A stretch of 64,000 nt of DNA from an uncultured Bacteroidales bacterium (GCA_900316235.1 ONCC01000001.1:88590-152589); one strand, 5' to 3'; shown: positions 36,165 to 44,832, numbered from the stretch's first letter. Translations and numbers: made by a program. The notes: generated by a model not told the origin, from the letters alone.

Positions 36165-36872
36165 ATGAAAACCGCTACTTGGAAAAATTTCCTGCTCTCG
36201 CTCCTGGCCACGACAATCTCCATTGTCCTCACCTTCGGCATCACGGCAATAATCAACCACAAGAATGAACGGAAAGAAAAGCGCGAGCTTGTGATGATGG
36301 TCATGTATGATATGTCCAACTCGCTCCAGGAGATTGAATCTGTCAACAGCAACCTACGCGAGTCTTTCGACCTGCAAATCCAGATTGCCGAGGACACCTC
36401 TCTCTTCGACTATACAACCTATCTCCAACTATTTTCCATGGTACCCATGCTCAACTACAACGAGACCGTGGAGCACATCTTCTCGTCGAGCATCGAAAGC
36501 ATCAATACTATAGGCAATGTTCTCTTCGTCGAGAATGTATCCGAATTCTACAACCTGCGCCGACTCTATCAGACGATGATATGCGACAGTTCAAAGTACG
36601 GCTCTTTCGAGACTTTGGAGAGTGTGCTCGACAATGATTATTCCCAGTTCATATTTCCGAGCGAGATGCTATACCAACGGATGAAGCGATCCTTCGTGCA
36701 ATGCCAGCAGATGATGGACATTAGCGACGAGGAAATCGAGACCTATCGCAAGCAACGCGAAGAGATGGACGAGGGGATGAGTGTCAAGGACATCACCGGC
36801 ACCATTACCGACAGCTTGAATGTGAAAGTCAACCGTCTATCCGCCGCCAAGAAAAAGCTCAACCTTTTGTAA
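36165..36872 (+). CDS. Membrane-anchored protein of unknown function
   Basis: This is a 235-residue protein with one N-terminal membrane segment (about residues 10-30, FLLSLLATTISIVLTFGITA). A long, mostly helical region rich in Glu, Ser and Asn follows. An NHKNERKEKRELV stretch directly after the membrane segment suggests a cytoplasmic anchor, with a coiled-coil-like remainder. The layout resembles DUF6090-type proteins, but I am not sure. It starts 8 bases after the DUF58 gene and ends 7 bases before the esterase gene. Confidence 0.75.
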   Translation: MKTATWKNFLLSLLATTISIVLTFGITAIINHKNERKEKRELVMMVMYDMSNSLQEIESVNSNLRESFDLQIQIAEDTSLFDYTTYLQLFSMVPMLNYNETVEHIFSSSIESINTIGNVLFVENVSEFYNLRRLYQTMICDSSKYGSFETLESVLDNDYSQFIFPSEMLYQRMKRSFVQCQQMMDISDEEIETYRKQREEMDEGMSVKDITGTITDSLNVKVNRLSAAKKKLNLL

Positions 36873-36879
36873 GAATAAC

Positions 36880-37488
36880 ATGAGCCTCTCCTACCACAAC
36901 GAGCCTCTGCCCTACGCACTCTATGTCCACGGCATGGGCAGCGGGGCTAAGAGCGGAACCAAGTCGTCGTTGGGGCACTACCTTGACGGCTATGAGTGGC
37001 TGTCACCGGAATTGCCGGTGGAGCCAGCAGAGGCTATGGCCATCTTGGAGGATTATGTCAATGTCTTTTCCCCAGCCCTTATTGCCGGCACCTCGCTCGG
37101 TGGGCTTTACCTGTTGTATCTCGACGCCCCCGAGGCCGTCAAGGTGGCTATCAACCCCACTTATAACATCGAGACCACCCTGCGCCGCATAGGCTATGGC
37201 AAACACCCTTATCATTGCGAACGCGAGGACGGCGCCACCGAATACACCATCGACGAGCCCTTGGTGAAACGCTACAAGGCTGTGCGCGACCAACGCACCC
37301 CCATTCCGTCGAAGCGCATGGTGGCGCTCTTCTCCTCCGACGACGAGCTGGTGGGGCGCGAACCCGCCAAGCAGAATGCCGCCGCATTGCAGCGTCTTGG
37401 CTACGAGATTCACTGGAGCGACAAGTTCGGCCACCGCCTCAACCAGCCCGCCGCCAAGCTCCTCTCGAAAATCCTTTCCGGCAGCTGA
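36880..37488 (+). CDS. YqiA/YcfP-like alpha/beta-fold esterase
   Basis: This 202-residue alpha/beta hydrolase resembles the small YqiA family. YALYVHGMGSGAKSGT provides the oxyanion strand, the nucleophile elbow is AGTSLGGLY (about residues 69-77), and the acid and base lie in ALFSSDDELV (Asp) and KFGHRLNQP (His). The length is typical for YqiA esterases, which act on short acyl esters in vitro. The natural substrate is unknown. It ends the operon and is followed by a strong terminator. Confidence 0.88.
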   Translation: MSLSYHNEPLPYALYVHGMGSGAKSGTKSSLGHYLDGYEWLSPELPVEPAEAMAILEDYVNVFSPALIAGTSLGGLYLLYLDAPEAVKVAINPTYNIETTLRRIGYGKHPYHCEREDGATEYTIDEPLVKRYKAVRDQRTPIPSKRMVALFSSDDELVGREPAKQNAAALQRLGYEIHWSDKFGHRLNQPAAKLLSKILSGS

Positions 37489-37536
37489 ATTCCTTTAACA
37501 AAAAAAGTGTTAAAACCGGAACGAAATACCACCCTC

Positions 37537-37566
37537 AGGCGCCCGACGGATGTCGGGCGCCTTTTT
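37537..37566 (+). terminator. Terminator after the esterase gene
   Basis: AGGCGCCCGAC pairs with GTCGGGCGCCT around a 4-base loop, followed by a T run. Confidence 0.92.
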
Positions 37567-37600
37567 CCATGCCTAACACCAACTACCTCAGAGGAATAAA

Positions 37601-37672
37601 CTACCTACCATCTCCCTACCAACTCCTAACCAACTCCTACCGTGGTGGGAGTTGGTAGGGTGTTGATAGGGT
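37601..37672. repeat. TACC hairpin repeat, copy 5
   Basis: CTACCTACCATCTCCCTACC, then AACTCCTAACCAACTCCTAC, the centre CGTGG, and TGGGAGTTGGTAGGGTGTTG. It lies after the esterase terminator. Confidence 0.9.
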
Positions 37673-37768
37673 CTTCATAGGCTTTTCATCCCAAGAAGAT
37701 TTTAACAAATTCCCTCTCGGCACAATAAAAAGAATGAACTCTCGTTATATCTAGAAAATTTTATAATA

Positions 37769-37855
37769 ATGAAAAAATATAAAAAGAACGACATGACTAC
37801 GCCGTATCAATTTCTGTTGACAGTCAAGTCAAAAGAGGGTGCACATCAATGGTAA
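37769..37855 (+). CDS. Possible 28-residue peptide (uncertain)
   Basis: This short ORF starts MKKYKKNDMTTPYQFLLTV and ends in HQW before TAA. Its lysine-rich start suggests it could be translated, but there is no ribosome-binding site or promoter that I can defend. It may be a chance frame in an AT-rich gap or a leader peptide for the dipeptidase gene. Confidence 0.25.
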   Translation: MKKYKKNDMTTPYQFLLTVKSKEGAHQW

Positions 37856-37904
37856 CACGATAAACCATAGATATTTAGAAATCAAACAAAAACAATAATA
37901 AATC

Positions 37905-39257
37905 ATGAAACAATACATTGAAGCAAACAAAGACCGTTTTCTCGAGGAACTCTTCTCTTTAATCCGCATTCCCAGCATCAGCTCCGAGCAGGAGCACAAG
38001 CCCGATATGGTGCGCTGCGCCGAGCGTTGGAAAGAGCTTCTTTTGGAGGCTGGTGCAGACCGCGCCGAAGTGATGCCCACCGAGGGTAACCCCGTGGTCT
38101 ATGGCGAGAAAATCATCGACCCCAAGAAGCCTACTGTGCTGGTCTACGGCCACTACGACGTGATGCCTGTAGCTCCCCTCGAGCTCTGGCGCACCTCCCC
38201 CTTCGAGCCTGTGGTCAAGGATGGCTACATTTGGGCTCGCGGCGCCGACGACGACAAAGGTCAAAGCTTCATGCAGGCCAAGGCCTTCGAATATATGGTC
38301 CGCACCGGCAACCTGCCCTGCAACGTGAAGTTCATGCTCGAGGGCGAGGAGGAAATTGGTTCCGGCAGTCTCTATGGCTTCTGTGAGAAGAACAAAGATT
38401 TGTTAAAGGCCGACGTCATCCTGGTGAGCGACACCTCGATGATTGCCCCCGACGTGCCCAGCATTACCAGCGGCCTCCGTGGCCTCTGCTACTGGGAGGT
38501 GGAAGTTACCGGACCCAACCACGACCTGCACAGCGGCCTCTTCGGCGGTGCCGTGGCCAACCCCATCAACGTGCTCTGCAAGATGATTGCCGACCTGCAC
38601 GACGAAAACGGCCACATCACCATTCCCGGCTTCTACGACGACGTGCTGGTGCTCAGCGACGAAGAACGCGCCCTCATGGCTCAGGCTCCCTTCGACGAGG
38701 AACAATACAAGAAAGAGCTCGGTGTCAAGGCATTGAAGGGCGAGAAGGGTTTCTCCACCAAGGAGCGTACCGGCATCCGTCCCTGCCTCGACGTTTGCGG
38801 TATCTGGGGTGGTCACACCGGCGAGGGCACCAAGACCGTCCTCCCCAGCAAGGCCTATGCCAAGATTAGTACCCGCCTCGTTGCCAATCAGGACTTCGAG
38901 AAGATCAGCGAGATGTTCAAGAACTATTTTGAGAGCGTGGCACCTGACTACGTTACCGTCAAGGTTACGCCCTGTCACGGTGGCGCCGCCTATGTAAGTC
39001 CGCTGGAACTCAAGGCCTACAAAGCTGCCGAGCGCGCCATGACCGAGACCTTCGGCAAACGTCCCATCCCCACCCGCAGCGGCGGAAGCATCCCCATCGT
39101 GGCCGGCTTCGAGAAGATTCTCGGACTCAAGAGCATCCTTATGGGCTTCGGTCTCGCCAGCGACGACATCCATGCCCCCAACGAGAACTACCCCCTGCAG
39201 CAGTTCTTCAAGGGCATTGAGACAATCCCGCTGTTCTACAAGTATTTTGCAGAATAA
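37905..39257 (+). CDS. M20-family dipeptidase
   Basis: This 450-residue zinc peptidase belongs to the M20 (ArgE/DapE/carnosinase-like) family. The metal ligand motif is VLVYGHYDVMPV (H-x-D, about residues 79-90), and a second ligand Asp lies in ARGADDDKGQ (about 112-121). The general base and ligand Glu lie in MLEGEEEIGSGSL (about 145-157), and a later Asp in VSDTSMIAPD. The dimerisation domain follows (about 190-345). It most likely hydrolyses dipeptides in the cytoplasm. It appears to be a single-gene unit. Confidence 0.95.
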   Translation: MKQYIEANKDRFLEELFSLIRIPSISSEQEHKPDMVRCAERWKELLLEAGADRAEVMPTEGNPVVYGEKIIDPKKPTVLVYGHYDVMPVAPLELWRTSPFEPVVKDGYIWARGADDDKGQSFMQAKAFEYMVRTGNLPCNVKFMLEGEEEIGSGSLYGFCEKNKDLLKADVILVSDTSMIAPDVPSITSGLRGLCYWEVEVTGPNHDLHSGLFGGAVANPINVLCKMIADLHDENGHITIPGFYDDVLVLSDEERALMAQAPFDEEQYKKELGVKALKGEKGFSTKERTGIRPCLDVCGIWGGHTGEGTKTVLPSKAYAKISTRLVANQDFEKISEMFKNYFESVAPDYVTVKVTPCHGGAAYVSPLELKAYKAAERAMTETFGKRPIPTRSGGSIPIVAGFEKILGLKSILMGFGLASDDIHAPNENYPLQQFFKGIETIPLFYKYFAE

Positions 39258-39281
39258 TTTTGCGGGAATAAAAAAAAATCG

Positions 39282-39289
39282 TATTTTTG
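39282..39289 (+). promoter_or_regulatory. Promoter of the SRP RNA (TATTTTTG)
   Basis: TCGTATTTTTGCATC carries the -7 element TATTTTTG. Transcription would start near 39296, about 45 bases before the SRP RNA fold begins. Confidence 0.85.
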
Positions 39290-39342
39290 CATCTCGTAAA
39301 GGCAACGTGATATCACAGCAACTCACCTAGCCTCAGAGAGTT

Positions 39343-39445
39343 AGGGCAAGTCTTATACGACCAGCTCCCATTGAATCCCCCAGGGTAGGAATACAGCAAG
39401 GGTGTTTGGTTGTAGCGGTGCGATATAAACAGCTTGCCCTTTTTT
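39343..39445 (+). ncRNA. ffs: Signal recognition particle RNA (4.5S type)
   Basis: The ends pair (GGGCAAG at 39344 with CTTGCCC at 39433-39439), followed inward by TTATA/TATAA and CGACC/GGTTG-type pairs. The tip has the conserved SRP core CCCAGGGTAGGAATACAGCA: a GTA-GGAA-TAC tetraloop stem beside the CAGG and AGCA internal-loop sequences that bind Ffh. AGCTCCCATTGAAT and AGCGGTGCGAT also match the SRP RNA type of this phylum. It ends in a T run (39440-39445). The RNA targets ribosomes making membrane proteins with Ffh and FtsY. Confidence 0.9.
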
Positions 39446-39456
39446 AATGCTCATAT

Positions 39457-40566
39457 ATGACCAACCAGGAACAAATAAAAGACCTAATCGCGCGCAAGGA
39501 CGCCCTCAAAAAATTCCTTGACATTGACAGGACCAGTGCCTGGATCGCCGAAGAAGAGAAGAAAACCGAGGCTCCCGACTTCTGGAACGACCCTAAGGAG
39601 GCCCAAAAGGTCGTCAAGGGTATCAATGCTAAGAAGAGTTGGGTAACGGCCTATAAGGACGTCGAGTCTTCCTGCGGCGACCTCGAGGTGATGGGAGAGT
39701 TCTTTGATGCCGGCGATGCCTCCGAGGATGAACTCCTCGCACAGATTGCCCTCACGCAGAAGAAGGTCGAAGAGCTGGAATTCAAGAACATGCTGCGCTC
39801 CGACAGCGACCGCCTCGACGCCGTGCTTTCCATCAATGCCGGTGCCGGCGGCGTGGAGGCTCAGGACTGGGCCGAGATGCTCATGCGCATGTACATACGC
39901 TACGCCGAGACCCATGGCTACAAGGTCGTCATCTCCAACTCCCTCGACGGCGACGGTGCAGGTATCAAAAGTTGCACCCTTCAGATTGAGGGCGATTTCG
40001 CCTACGGCTACCTGAAGTCCGAAACGGGTGTCCACCGCCTCGTACGCGTCTCCCCCTTCAACGCACAGGGTAAGCGTATGACAAGCTTCACAAGTGTCAG
40101 TGTCACACCTCTTGTCGACGATTCAATTGAAGTGGTGGTCGATATGTCGAAACTTTCTTGGGACACCTTCCGCAGCGGCGGTGCCGGCGGTCAGAACGTC
40201 AACAAGGTGGAGTCCGGCGTGCGCCTGCGCTACCAGTACAAGGATCCCTACACCGGCGAGGAGGAGGAGATACTCATCGAGAATACCGAAACCCGCGACC
40301 AGCCCAAGAACAAGGAGAATGCCATGCGTCTGCTCCGCTCGCAGCTCTACGACCGCGAGCTCAAGCACCGCATGGAGGAAAAAGACAAAATCAAAGCCTC
40401 ACAAAAGAAAATCGAGTGGGGCTCGCAAATAAGAAGCTATGTGATGGACGACCGCCGCGTCAAGGACCACCGCACCAACTATCAGACCTCCGATGTTGCC
40501 GGAGTCCTCGACGGCAAACTCGACGAATTTATCAAAGCATACCTCATGGAATTCGGCAAAGATTGA
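39457..40566 (+). CDS. prfB: Peptide chain release factor 2
   Basis: This 369-residue class I release factor reads UGA and UAA stop codons. The recognition tripeptide SPF lies in VRVSPFNAQGKR (about residues 197-199), and the catalytic GGQ in SGGAGGQNVNKVE (about 245-247). Many bacterial prfB genes need a +1 frameshift at CTT TGA near codon 25. Here the site reads TTC CTT GAC ATT in one uninterrupted frame, so that autoregulation is absent. It starts 12 bases after the SRP RNA terminator and may be read through from it. Confidence 0.97.
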   Translation: MTNQEQIKDLIARKDALKKFLDIDRTSAWIAEEEKKTEAPDFWNDPKEAQKVVKGINAKKSWVTAYKDVESSCGDLEVMGEFFDAGDASEDELLAQIALTQKKVEELEFKNMLRSDSDRLDAVLSINAGAGGVEAQDWAEMLMRMYIRYAETHGYKVVISNSLDGDGAGIKSCTLQIEGDFAYGYLKSETGVHRLVRVSPFNAQGKRMTSFTSVSVTPLVDDSIEVVVDMSKLSWDTFRSGGAGGQNVNKVESGVRLRYQYKDPYTGEEEEILIENTETRDQPKNKENAMRLLRSQLYDRELKHRMEEKDKIKASQKKIEWGSQIRSYVMDDRRVKDHRTNYQTSDVAGVLDGKLDEFIKAYLMEFGKD

Positions 40567-40572
40567 TGGTTA

Positions 40573-42120
40573 ATGAGAATAGAATGCAACAACACGGTTG
40601 ATTTTGTCGACGGTTGGAGCGCCGAGGCGCTGCGACAGATGGTCGGTGATGCTCACAGCATCGTTATGACTGCCCATACCAACGCCGATGGTGACGCCGT
40701 GGGGTCGCTCACGGCCATGTATGCCATTCTTTCTCATGTCAGCAACGCCAAACTCACGCCCATGCTTCCCGACGGCTGCCCCGACGACCTGTTGTGGCTT
40801 CCACATACCGACTTGATTCTCAACGGCAAGAAAGAAAGCGACTGCTGTCGCAAGGCCATTGAGGAGGCAGATTTAATCATCTGCATGGATGTGAGTACCC
40901 TCGACCGTACGGGAGTGCTTGCCGACAGCCTGAAAGCCTCGAAAGCCAAACGAGTCCTCTTTGACCACCACATTAACCCGGCTCACGAATACTTCGACCT
41001 TGTGGTCTCTGACCCTGAGATATCGAGCACCTGCGAGTTGATCTTTTGGGCGATGAGCGCCACCTTCGGCCGCGAAGCCATCATCCCCGACGCCGCCAAA
41101 AGTCTCTTCACCGGCATCTGCACCGATACCGGTACCTTCAGCTATAGCAACCGGCAAAAGAGCGTTTATCTCGCCGCCGCCGAATTGTCGCAGATGGGGA
41201 TTGACCCCATGGATATCAACCGCCAGATTAAGAATGTCTTCACCGTCAACCGACTGAAATTCTTTGGCTACGCCATGAGCCAACTGTTGGAGGTGTACCC
41301 CGAAAAAGAGGCCGCCGTGATGGTCATAAAGAAAGAGGACATGGAGCGCTATTGCGTGGAAAGTTCTGAGCTCACGGGCCTTATCAACGAAGTCATGAAA
41401 CTCCACATGGTGGACTGCGCCGTGCTCATCCGAGAGGAGGACGACAAAGTGCGCCTCTCGCTGCGCTCCAAATGCCACACCGATGTCAACCAGATGGCCT
41501 CCAGCCTTTTCGATGGCGGCGGCCACGAACGTGCCGCCGGTGCCACCAGCCACCTGTCGCTGGCCGAAACTGTGAAAAAAGTTAAGCAACACCTCGGGTT
41601 GCTGATGCTCATTGTTGCTGCCTGTCTGACCATGGTCTCGTGCAGTGATGTGCCTGTAGTGGACGTGCAGCCCGCTAAAGGTGACACGCTGAAAGAGAAC
41701 ATGATCAACGCCAACCGCGTTATCGCCCATAGTGAAGAGACGCAGATTGACAGCTATATATCGCGCCGTGGCTGGCAGATGGAACGTCTTGTCGGCGGCG
41801 CCCGCATCATGGTGACCCACCAGGGCAAAGGCCCCAAGGTGGGCTACGAAGACGAAGTATCATTCCGCTATCATTTGGAAGCCATTAACGGTACCGTGAT
41901 TTACGATAACCTCACCGATACCGTCGTGGCCGGACACCTGCAACCCACCCGCGGTCTCGATGCCGCCCTACGCACCCTTGCGGAAGGAAGCAAGGCCAAG
42001 GTTATCCTCCCCTCGGAACAAGCCTACGGCGTGGCTGGTGACGGCAATCGCATCAAGAGTCGCATGATTCTCGTCTGCGACATGGAGGTGACTAAAGTGA
42101 ACAAACAGAAGAAAAAATAA
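40573..42120 (+). CDS. DHH phosphoesterase (NrnA-like) fused in frame to an FKBP-type lipoprotein
   Basis: This is one 515-residue frame with two different halves. Residues 1 to about 340 are a DHH/DHHA1 phosphoesterase like NrnA, which degrades oligoribonucleotides and pAp. Its motifs are HTNADGDAVGS, CMDVST, FDHHIN and GGGHERAAGA. Residues 334-357 then read KKVKQHLGLLMLIVAACLTM-VSC, a textbook lipoprotein signal. Residues about 360-515 are an FKBP-type prolyl isomerase domain (VGYEDEVSFRYHL, EGSKAKVILPSEQAYG). A GTG at 41572 and an ATG at 41605 lie in frame and could start the second protein alone. One polypeptide with both activities is hard to reconcile with its topology. Confidence 0.85.
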   Translation: MRIECNNTVDFVDGWSAEALRQMVGDAHSIVMTAHTNADGDAVGSLTAMYAILSHVSNAKLTPMLPDGCPDDLLWLPHTDLILNGKKESDCCRKAIEEADLIICMDVSTLDRTGVLADSLKASKAKRVLFDHHINPAHEYFDLVVSDPEISSTCELIFWAMSATFGREAIIPDAAKSLFTGICTDTGTFSYSNRQKSVYLAAAELSQMGIDPMDINRQIKNVFTVNRLKFFGYAMSQLLEVYPEKEAAVMVIKKEDMERYCVESSELTGLINEVMKLHMVDCAVLIREEDDKVRLSLRSKCHTDVNQMASSLFDGGGHERAAGATSHLSLAETVKKVKQHLGLLMLIVAACLTMVSCSDVPVVDVQPAKGDTLKENMINANRVIAHSEETQIDSYISRRGWQMERLVGGARIMVTHQGKGPKVGYEDEVSFRYHLEAINGTVIYDNLTDTVVAGHLQPTRGLDAALRTLAEGSKAKVILPSEQAYGVAGDGNRIKSRMILVCDMEVTKVNKQKKK

Positions 42121-42142
42121 ATTAATGTACATTAAAAATACC

Positions 42143-43060
42143 ATGAAAAAAAGTATCAAAATGGCCGCTCTCTTCGTGGCTGCCGCAACAATGATGGTTG
42201 CCTGCAACGGCACCGACAAAGAAGGTTTCAAGAAAACCGACAACGGCCTGTACTACAGGTTTGACAAACAGAATTCCGACGGCCAGCAGGTCCAGGAAGG
42301 CGATGTGCTGGTGGGCGAACTCACCATCCGCTTCGACACCACCGTCATCTTCACCAACAAAGGCGAGGCCCGCCGCATTGCCCAAGCCTCTCCCAACTAC
42401 GAAATCAAGATTGGCGAAGGCCTCCTGATGATGCATGTGGGCGACGTGGCCACCTTTGCCATGGATGCCGATTCGGCCGCCAAATATGTGGATCCCAACC
42501 TGATGCCTGCCAACTATAAGGAAGGTGCCGGTCAGAAACTCTATTATGAAATTAGCCTGCAGGACATCGTCACCCGCGAGGAACTGGAGCAGGAGCGTAA
42601 CAACTTCGCCAACTCGATGGAGGAACGCAAAACCAGTGAAGCAGAAAACATCGCCGCATACGTCAAAGCCAACAACATCACTGTCAAACCTACCGATGAC
42701 GGCCTCTACATTGTTATCAAGAAGAAAGGCAACGGTGCCAAAGTGGCAACCGGCAAGGAAATCTCCGTCAACTACACCGGCCGCCTCCTCGACGGCACCA
42801 TCTTCGACTCCAGCGTGGAGAGCGACGCCCGCGAAGGCAACGTCTACAATCCCCAGCGTCCCTATGAGCCCATGACCTATGTGGTGGGTCGCGACAAACT
42901 CATCGAAGGCTGGGAGAAAGCCGTCATGGGTCAGCCCGCCGGTACATCCCTCCGCGTCGTTATCCCCTCGGCACTCGCTTATGGTCCCCGTGGCGCCGGT
43001 CAACTCATCCTCCCCTACTCTCCCCTTGTGTTTGACATCGAAATTGTTAGCGTAAAATGA
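42143..43060 (+). CDS. FKBP-type peptidyl-prolyl isomerase lipoprotein
   Basis: This 305-residue protein has a lipoprotein signal (MKKSIKMAALFVAAATMMVA then C at about residue 21). Two FKBP-like domains follow. The first (about residues 32-145) is degenerate and the second (about 180-305) is complete. It has VNYTGRLLDGTIFDSS, LIEGWEKAVMGQPAG and IPSALAYGPRGAG, which hold the usual active-site Tyr, Phe, Asp and Trp. It should fold proteins in the periplasm at the outer membrane. The ATG at 42143 is preferred to one six codons upstream because it gives a proper signal. adk overlaps by ATGA. Confidence 0.92.
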   Translation: MKKSIKMAALFVAAATMMVACNGTDKEGFKKTDNGLYYRFDKQNSDGQQVQEGDVLVGELTIRFDTTVIFTNKGEARRIAQASPNYEIKIGEGLLMMHVGDVATFAMDADSAAKYVDPNLMPANYKEGAGQKLYYEISLQDIVTREELEQERNNFANSMEERKTSEAENIAAYVKANNITVKPTDDGLYIVIKKKGNGAKVATGKEISVNYTGRLLDGTIFDSSVESDAREGNVYNPQRPYEPMTYVVGRDKLIEGWEKAVMGQPAGTSLRVVIPSALAYGPRGAGQLILPYSPLVFDIEIVSVK

Positions 43061-43614
43061 AGAATATAGTCATTTTCGGAGCTCCCGGTGCCGGTAAAGG
43101 TACTCAGAGCGACTTCATTGTCGAGACCTATGGTCTCACCCACGTTTCCACTGGCGACCTTCTCCGCAAAGAGATTGCCGACCAAACCGAGTTGGGCAAA
43201 CGTATCAAGAGCATCATGGACAACGGTCAGCTGGTGAGTGACGACATCGTTGTAGAGATGATGGACAAGGCCATCGCCGCCGACACCAAAGGAATGCTCT
43301 TCGACGGTTTTCCCCGCACCGTGGCGCAGGCCGAAACCCTCGACAAACTTCTTGCCAAGCACGGCCGTGAACTCACCTGCATGGTTCAACTTGAGGTTCC
43401 CAAAGACGAACTGATGCGCCGTTTGTTGGAACGTGCCAAAATCCAGGGCCGCGCCGACGACAACGAGGCCACCATCAACAACCGCCTCCAGGAGTATAAC
43501 AACAAGACCAAGCCTGTGGCCGATTACTATGCCAAACAGGGCAAGCAGCGCATTGTCGACGGTCTCGGAACCATTGAGGATATCGCTGCCCGCATCCGCT
43601 CTGCCATCGGCTGA
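43057..43614 (+). CDS. adk: Adenylate kinase (short form)
   Basis: This 185-residue enzyme converts ATP and AMP to two ADP. The P-loop is GAPGAGKGTQS (residues 8-18). The AMP-binding region holds STGDLLRKE and FDGFPRTVAQA, and the short lid segment is ERAKIQGRADDNEATINNRL. The length and the lack of a zinc-binding lid mark it as the short type. It overlaps the FKBP gene by 4 bases and ends at a terminator. Confidence 0.97.
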   Translation: MKNIVIFGAPGAGKGTQSDFIVETYGLTHVSTGDLLRKEIADQTELGKRIKSIMDNGQLVSDDIVVEMMDKAIAADTKGMLFDGFPRTVAQAETLDKLLAKHGRELTCMVQLEVPKDELMRRLLERAKIQGRADDNEATINNRLQEYNNKTKPVADYYAKQGKQRIVDGLGTIEDIAARIRSAIG

Positions 43615-43634
43615 TAACAGCTGTCAAACATTAA

Positions 43635-43672
43635 AAAAGCCTCCAGTTTTTCCAAACAGGAGGCTTTTATTT
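43635..43672 (+). terminator. Terminator after adk
   Basis: AAAAGCCTCC pairs with GGAGGCTTTT, with an inner GTTT/AAAC extension around TTCC, followed by ATTTTG. Confidence 0.9.
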
Positions 43673-43694
43673 TGTCTTGTTGATAAATATTTTC

Positions 43695-43723
43695 TTTGAT
43701 TTAAATAATAATTCGTATCTTTG
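43695..43723 (+). promoter_or_regulatory. Promoter of the alarmone synthetase locus (TTTG and TATCTTTG)
   Basis: TATCTTTG at 43716-43723 is preceded by TTTG at 43695-43698, a standard -33/-7 pair. The start codon at 43745 follows after 21 bases. The reading frame extends upstream into the promoter, which excludes the upstream TTG. Confidence 0.87.
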
Positions 43724-43744
43724 CACATCGAAAAAAGAAGTGAA

Positions 43745-44806
43745 ATGTACATATTAGACCCTCATTCGGAAGCCATCATGGAGGAATACCGCGAGCAACG
43801 TCCGATGTTCCTCGAAGCCGAAAAAAAGATAACGACACAGCTGCGCGAGAGCCTGGCCGAGGCCGGTATCGTGGTGGCATCGGTGGAGTCACGGGTGAAA
43901 GCCGAAAAATCACTGGCGGGCAAACTGGAAATCAAAGGCGCCAAATACAAGAGTCTGGCAGATATCACCGACATCCTGGGCCTGCGCGTCATCACCTTTT
44001 ATCTCGACGATGTCGACGTGGTGGCCTCCGTGGTGGAGCGTCTTTTTGATGTGGATTGGGAGAATACCGTCGACAAACGGCGGCTGCATGCATTGGACAG
44101 CTTCGGCTACCAGTCACTGCACTATATCTGCCGTGTACCAGACATGCCTTTCCGCTTTGAGATACAGATGCGAACGCTGCTGCAGCATGCCTGGTCGAAC
44201 ATGAACCACGACACCGGCTACAAGTCGGGCGTGGAGATTCCCCGCGAATATATCCGCAACATGAGCCGACTGGCCGGAATGTTGGAACTCGCCGACGAGC
44301 AGTTCAGCCGCATCCGGTCCGAACTCACCGACTACCGCCGCCGTATGCAGGCGTTGGTGGCGTCGGGCAACCTCGACGAGGTGCAGCTCGACGGCGACAC
44401 CTTCCGCAGCTACCTCGACCTCGACCCTTTCCACCCACTCAACCGTCGCATCGCCGCCATCAACCAGGCGGAGATTCAAGAGGTGCCGCTGATGCCCTAT
44501 CTGGCTGCTTTTAAGGACATCGGCTGCCAGACACTGGGCGACGTGCAGCGCATCATCAAAGACTATTCCGAGGGTGCCTACCAGATAGCTTGCTACCAGA
44601 TGGGCCTCACCGACCTCGACATCATGGCCTCCTCCGTGGGTCCGCAGAATCTCTGCATCGCCTTCATCCTGAAAAATGGTGGCGGCCGTACGGGATTGCG
44701 CCGCTTGTTTGATCACTTGTTGGGGACTTCGGAAGCCAACGACATGATGGCTGAGATGATGGTGGAACAATCGGCGAGTTTCCCCTTCATGAATCAAAAA
44801 AATTAA
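43745..44806 (+). CDS. RelA/SpoT-domain alarmone synthetase
   Basis: This 353-residue protein has a RelA/SpoT nucleotidyltransferase domain. The fold markers are KYKSLADITDILGLRVITFY (about residues 66-85), DSFGYQSLHYICRVPD, and the catalytic strand EIQMRTLLQHAWSNMNHDTGY (about 139-159), with the Glu and Arg of the E-I-Q-x-R-T motif. No HD hydrolase domain precedes it and no TGS or ACT domain follows, so it is not full-length RelA. The C-terminal 190 residues are helical and unrecognised. It probably makes (p)ppGpp from GTP or GDP and ATP in response to a signal sensed by the tail or its neighbours. A hydrolase gene lies at the far end of the same locus. Confidence 0.88.
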   Translation: MYILDPHSEAIMEEYREQRPMFLEAEKKITTQLRESLAEAGIVVASVESRVKAEKSLAGKLEIKGAKYKSLADITDILGLRVITFYLDDVDVVASVVERLFDVDWENTVDKRRLHALDSFGYQSLHYICRVPDMPFRFEIQMRTLLQHAWSNMNHDTGYKSGVEIPREYIRNMSRLAGMLELADEQFSRIRSELTDYRRRMQALVASGNLDEVQLDGDTFRSYLDLDPFHPLNRRIAAINQAEIQEVPLMPYLAAFKDIGCQTLGDVQRIIKDYSEGAYQIACYQMGLTDLDIMASSVGPQNLCIAFILKNGGGRTGLRRLFDHLLGTSEANDMMAEMMVEQSASFPFMNQKN

Positions 44807-44832
44807 ATGGGTACGCAGGCGTCCCGCCTGCA
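44807..44832 (-). repeat. GCAGGCG hairpin repeat, copy 3 (reverse orientation)
   Basis: ATGGGTACGCAGGCGTCCCG followed by CCTGCA is the repeat in inverse orientation. It creates an ATG in frame with the next gene, which would wrongly lengthen that protein by 21 residues. Confidence 0.88.

Larger units (their letters stand above)
37489..37904. other. Intergenic region with terminator, hairpin repeat and a possible small ORF
   Basis: In order it holds the terminator, a TACC hairpin repeat, a very AT-rich stretch and a possible 28-codon reading frame. No clear TAnnTTTG promoter for the dipeptidase gene was found. Confidence 0.6.

Noticed and set aside
37817..37823. TTGACA as a sigma-70 -35 box
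   Set aside because: This phylum uses the TTTG/TAnnTTTG promoter type, and no matching -10 follows.
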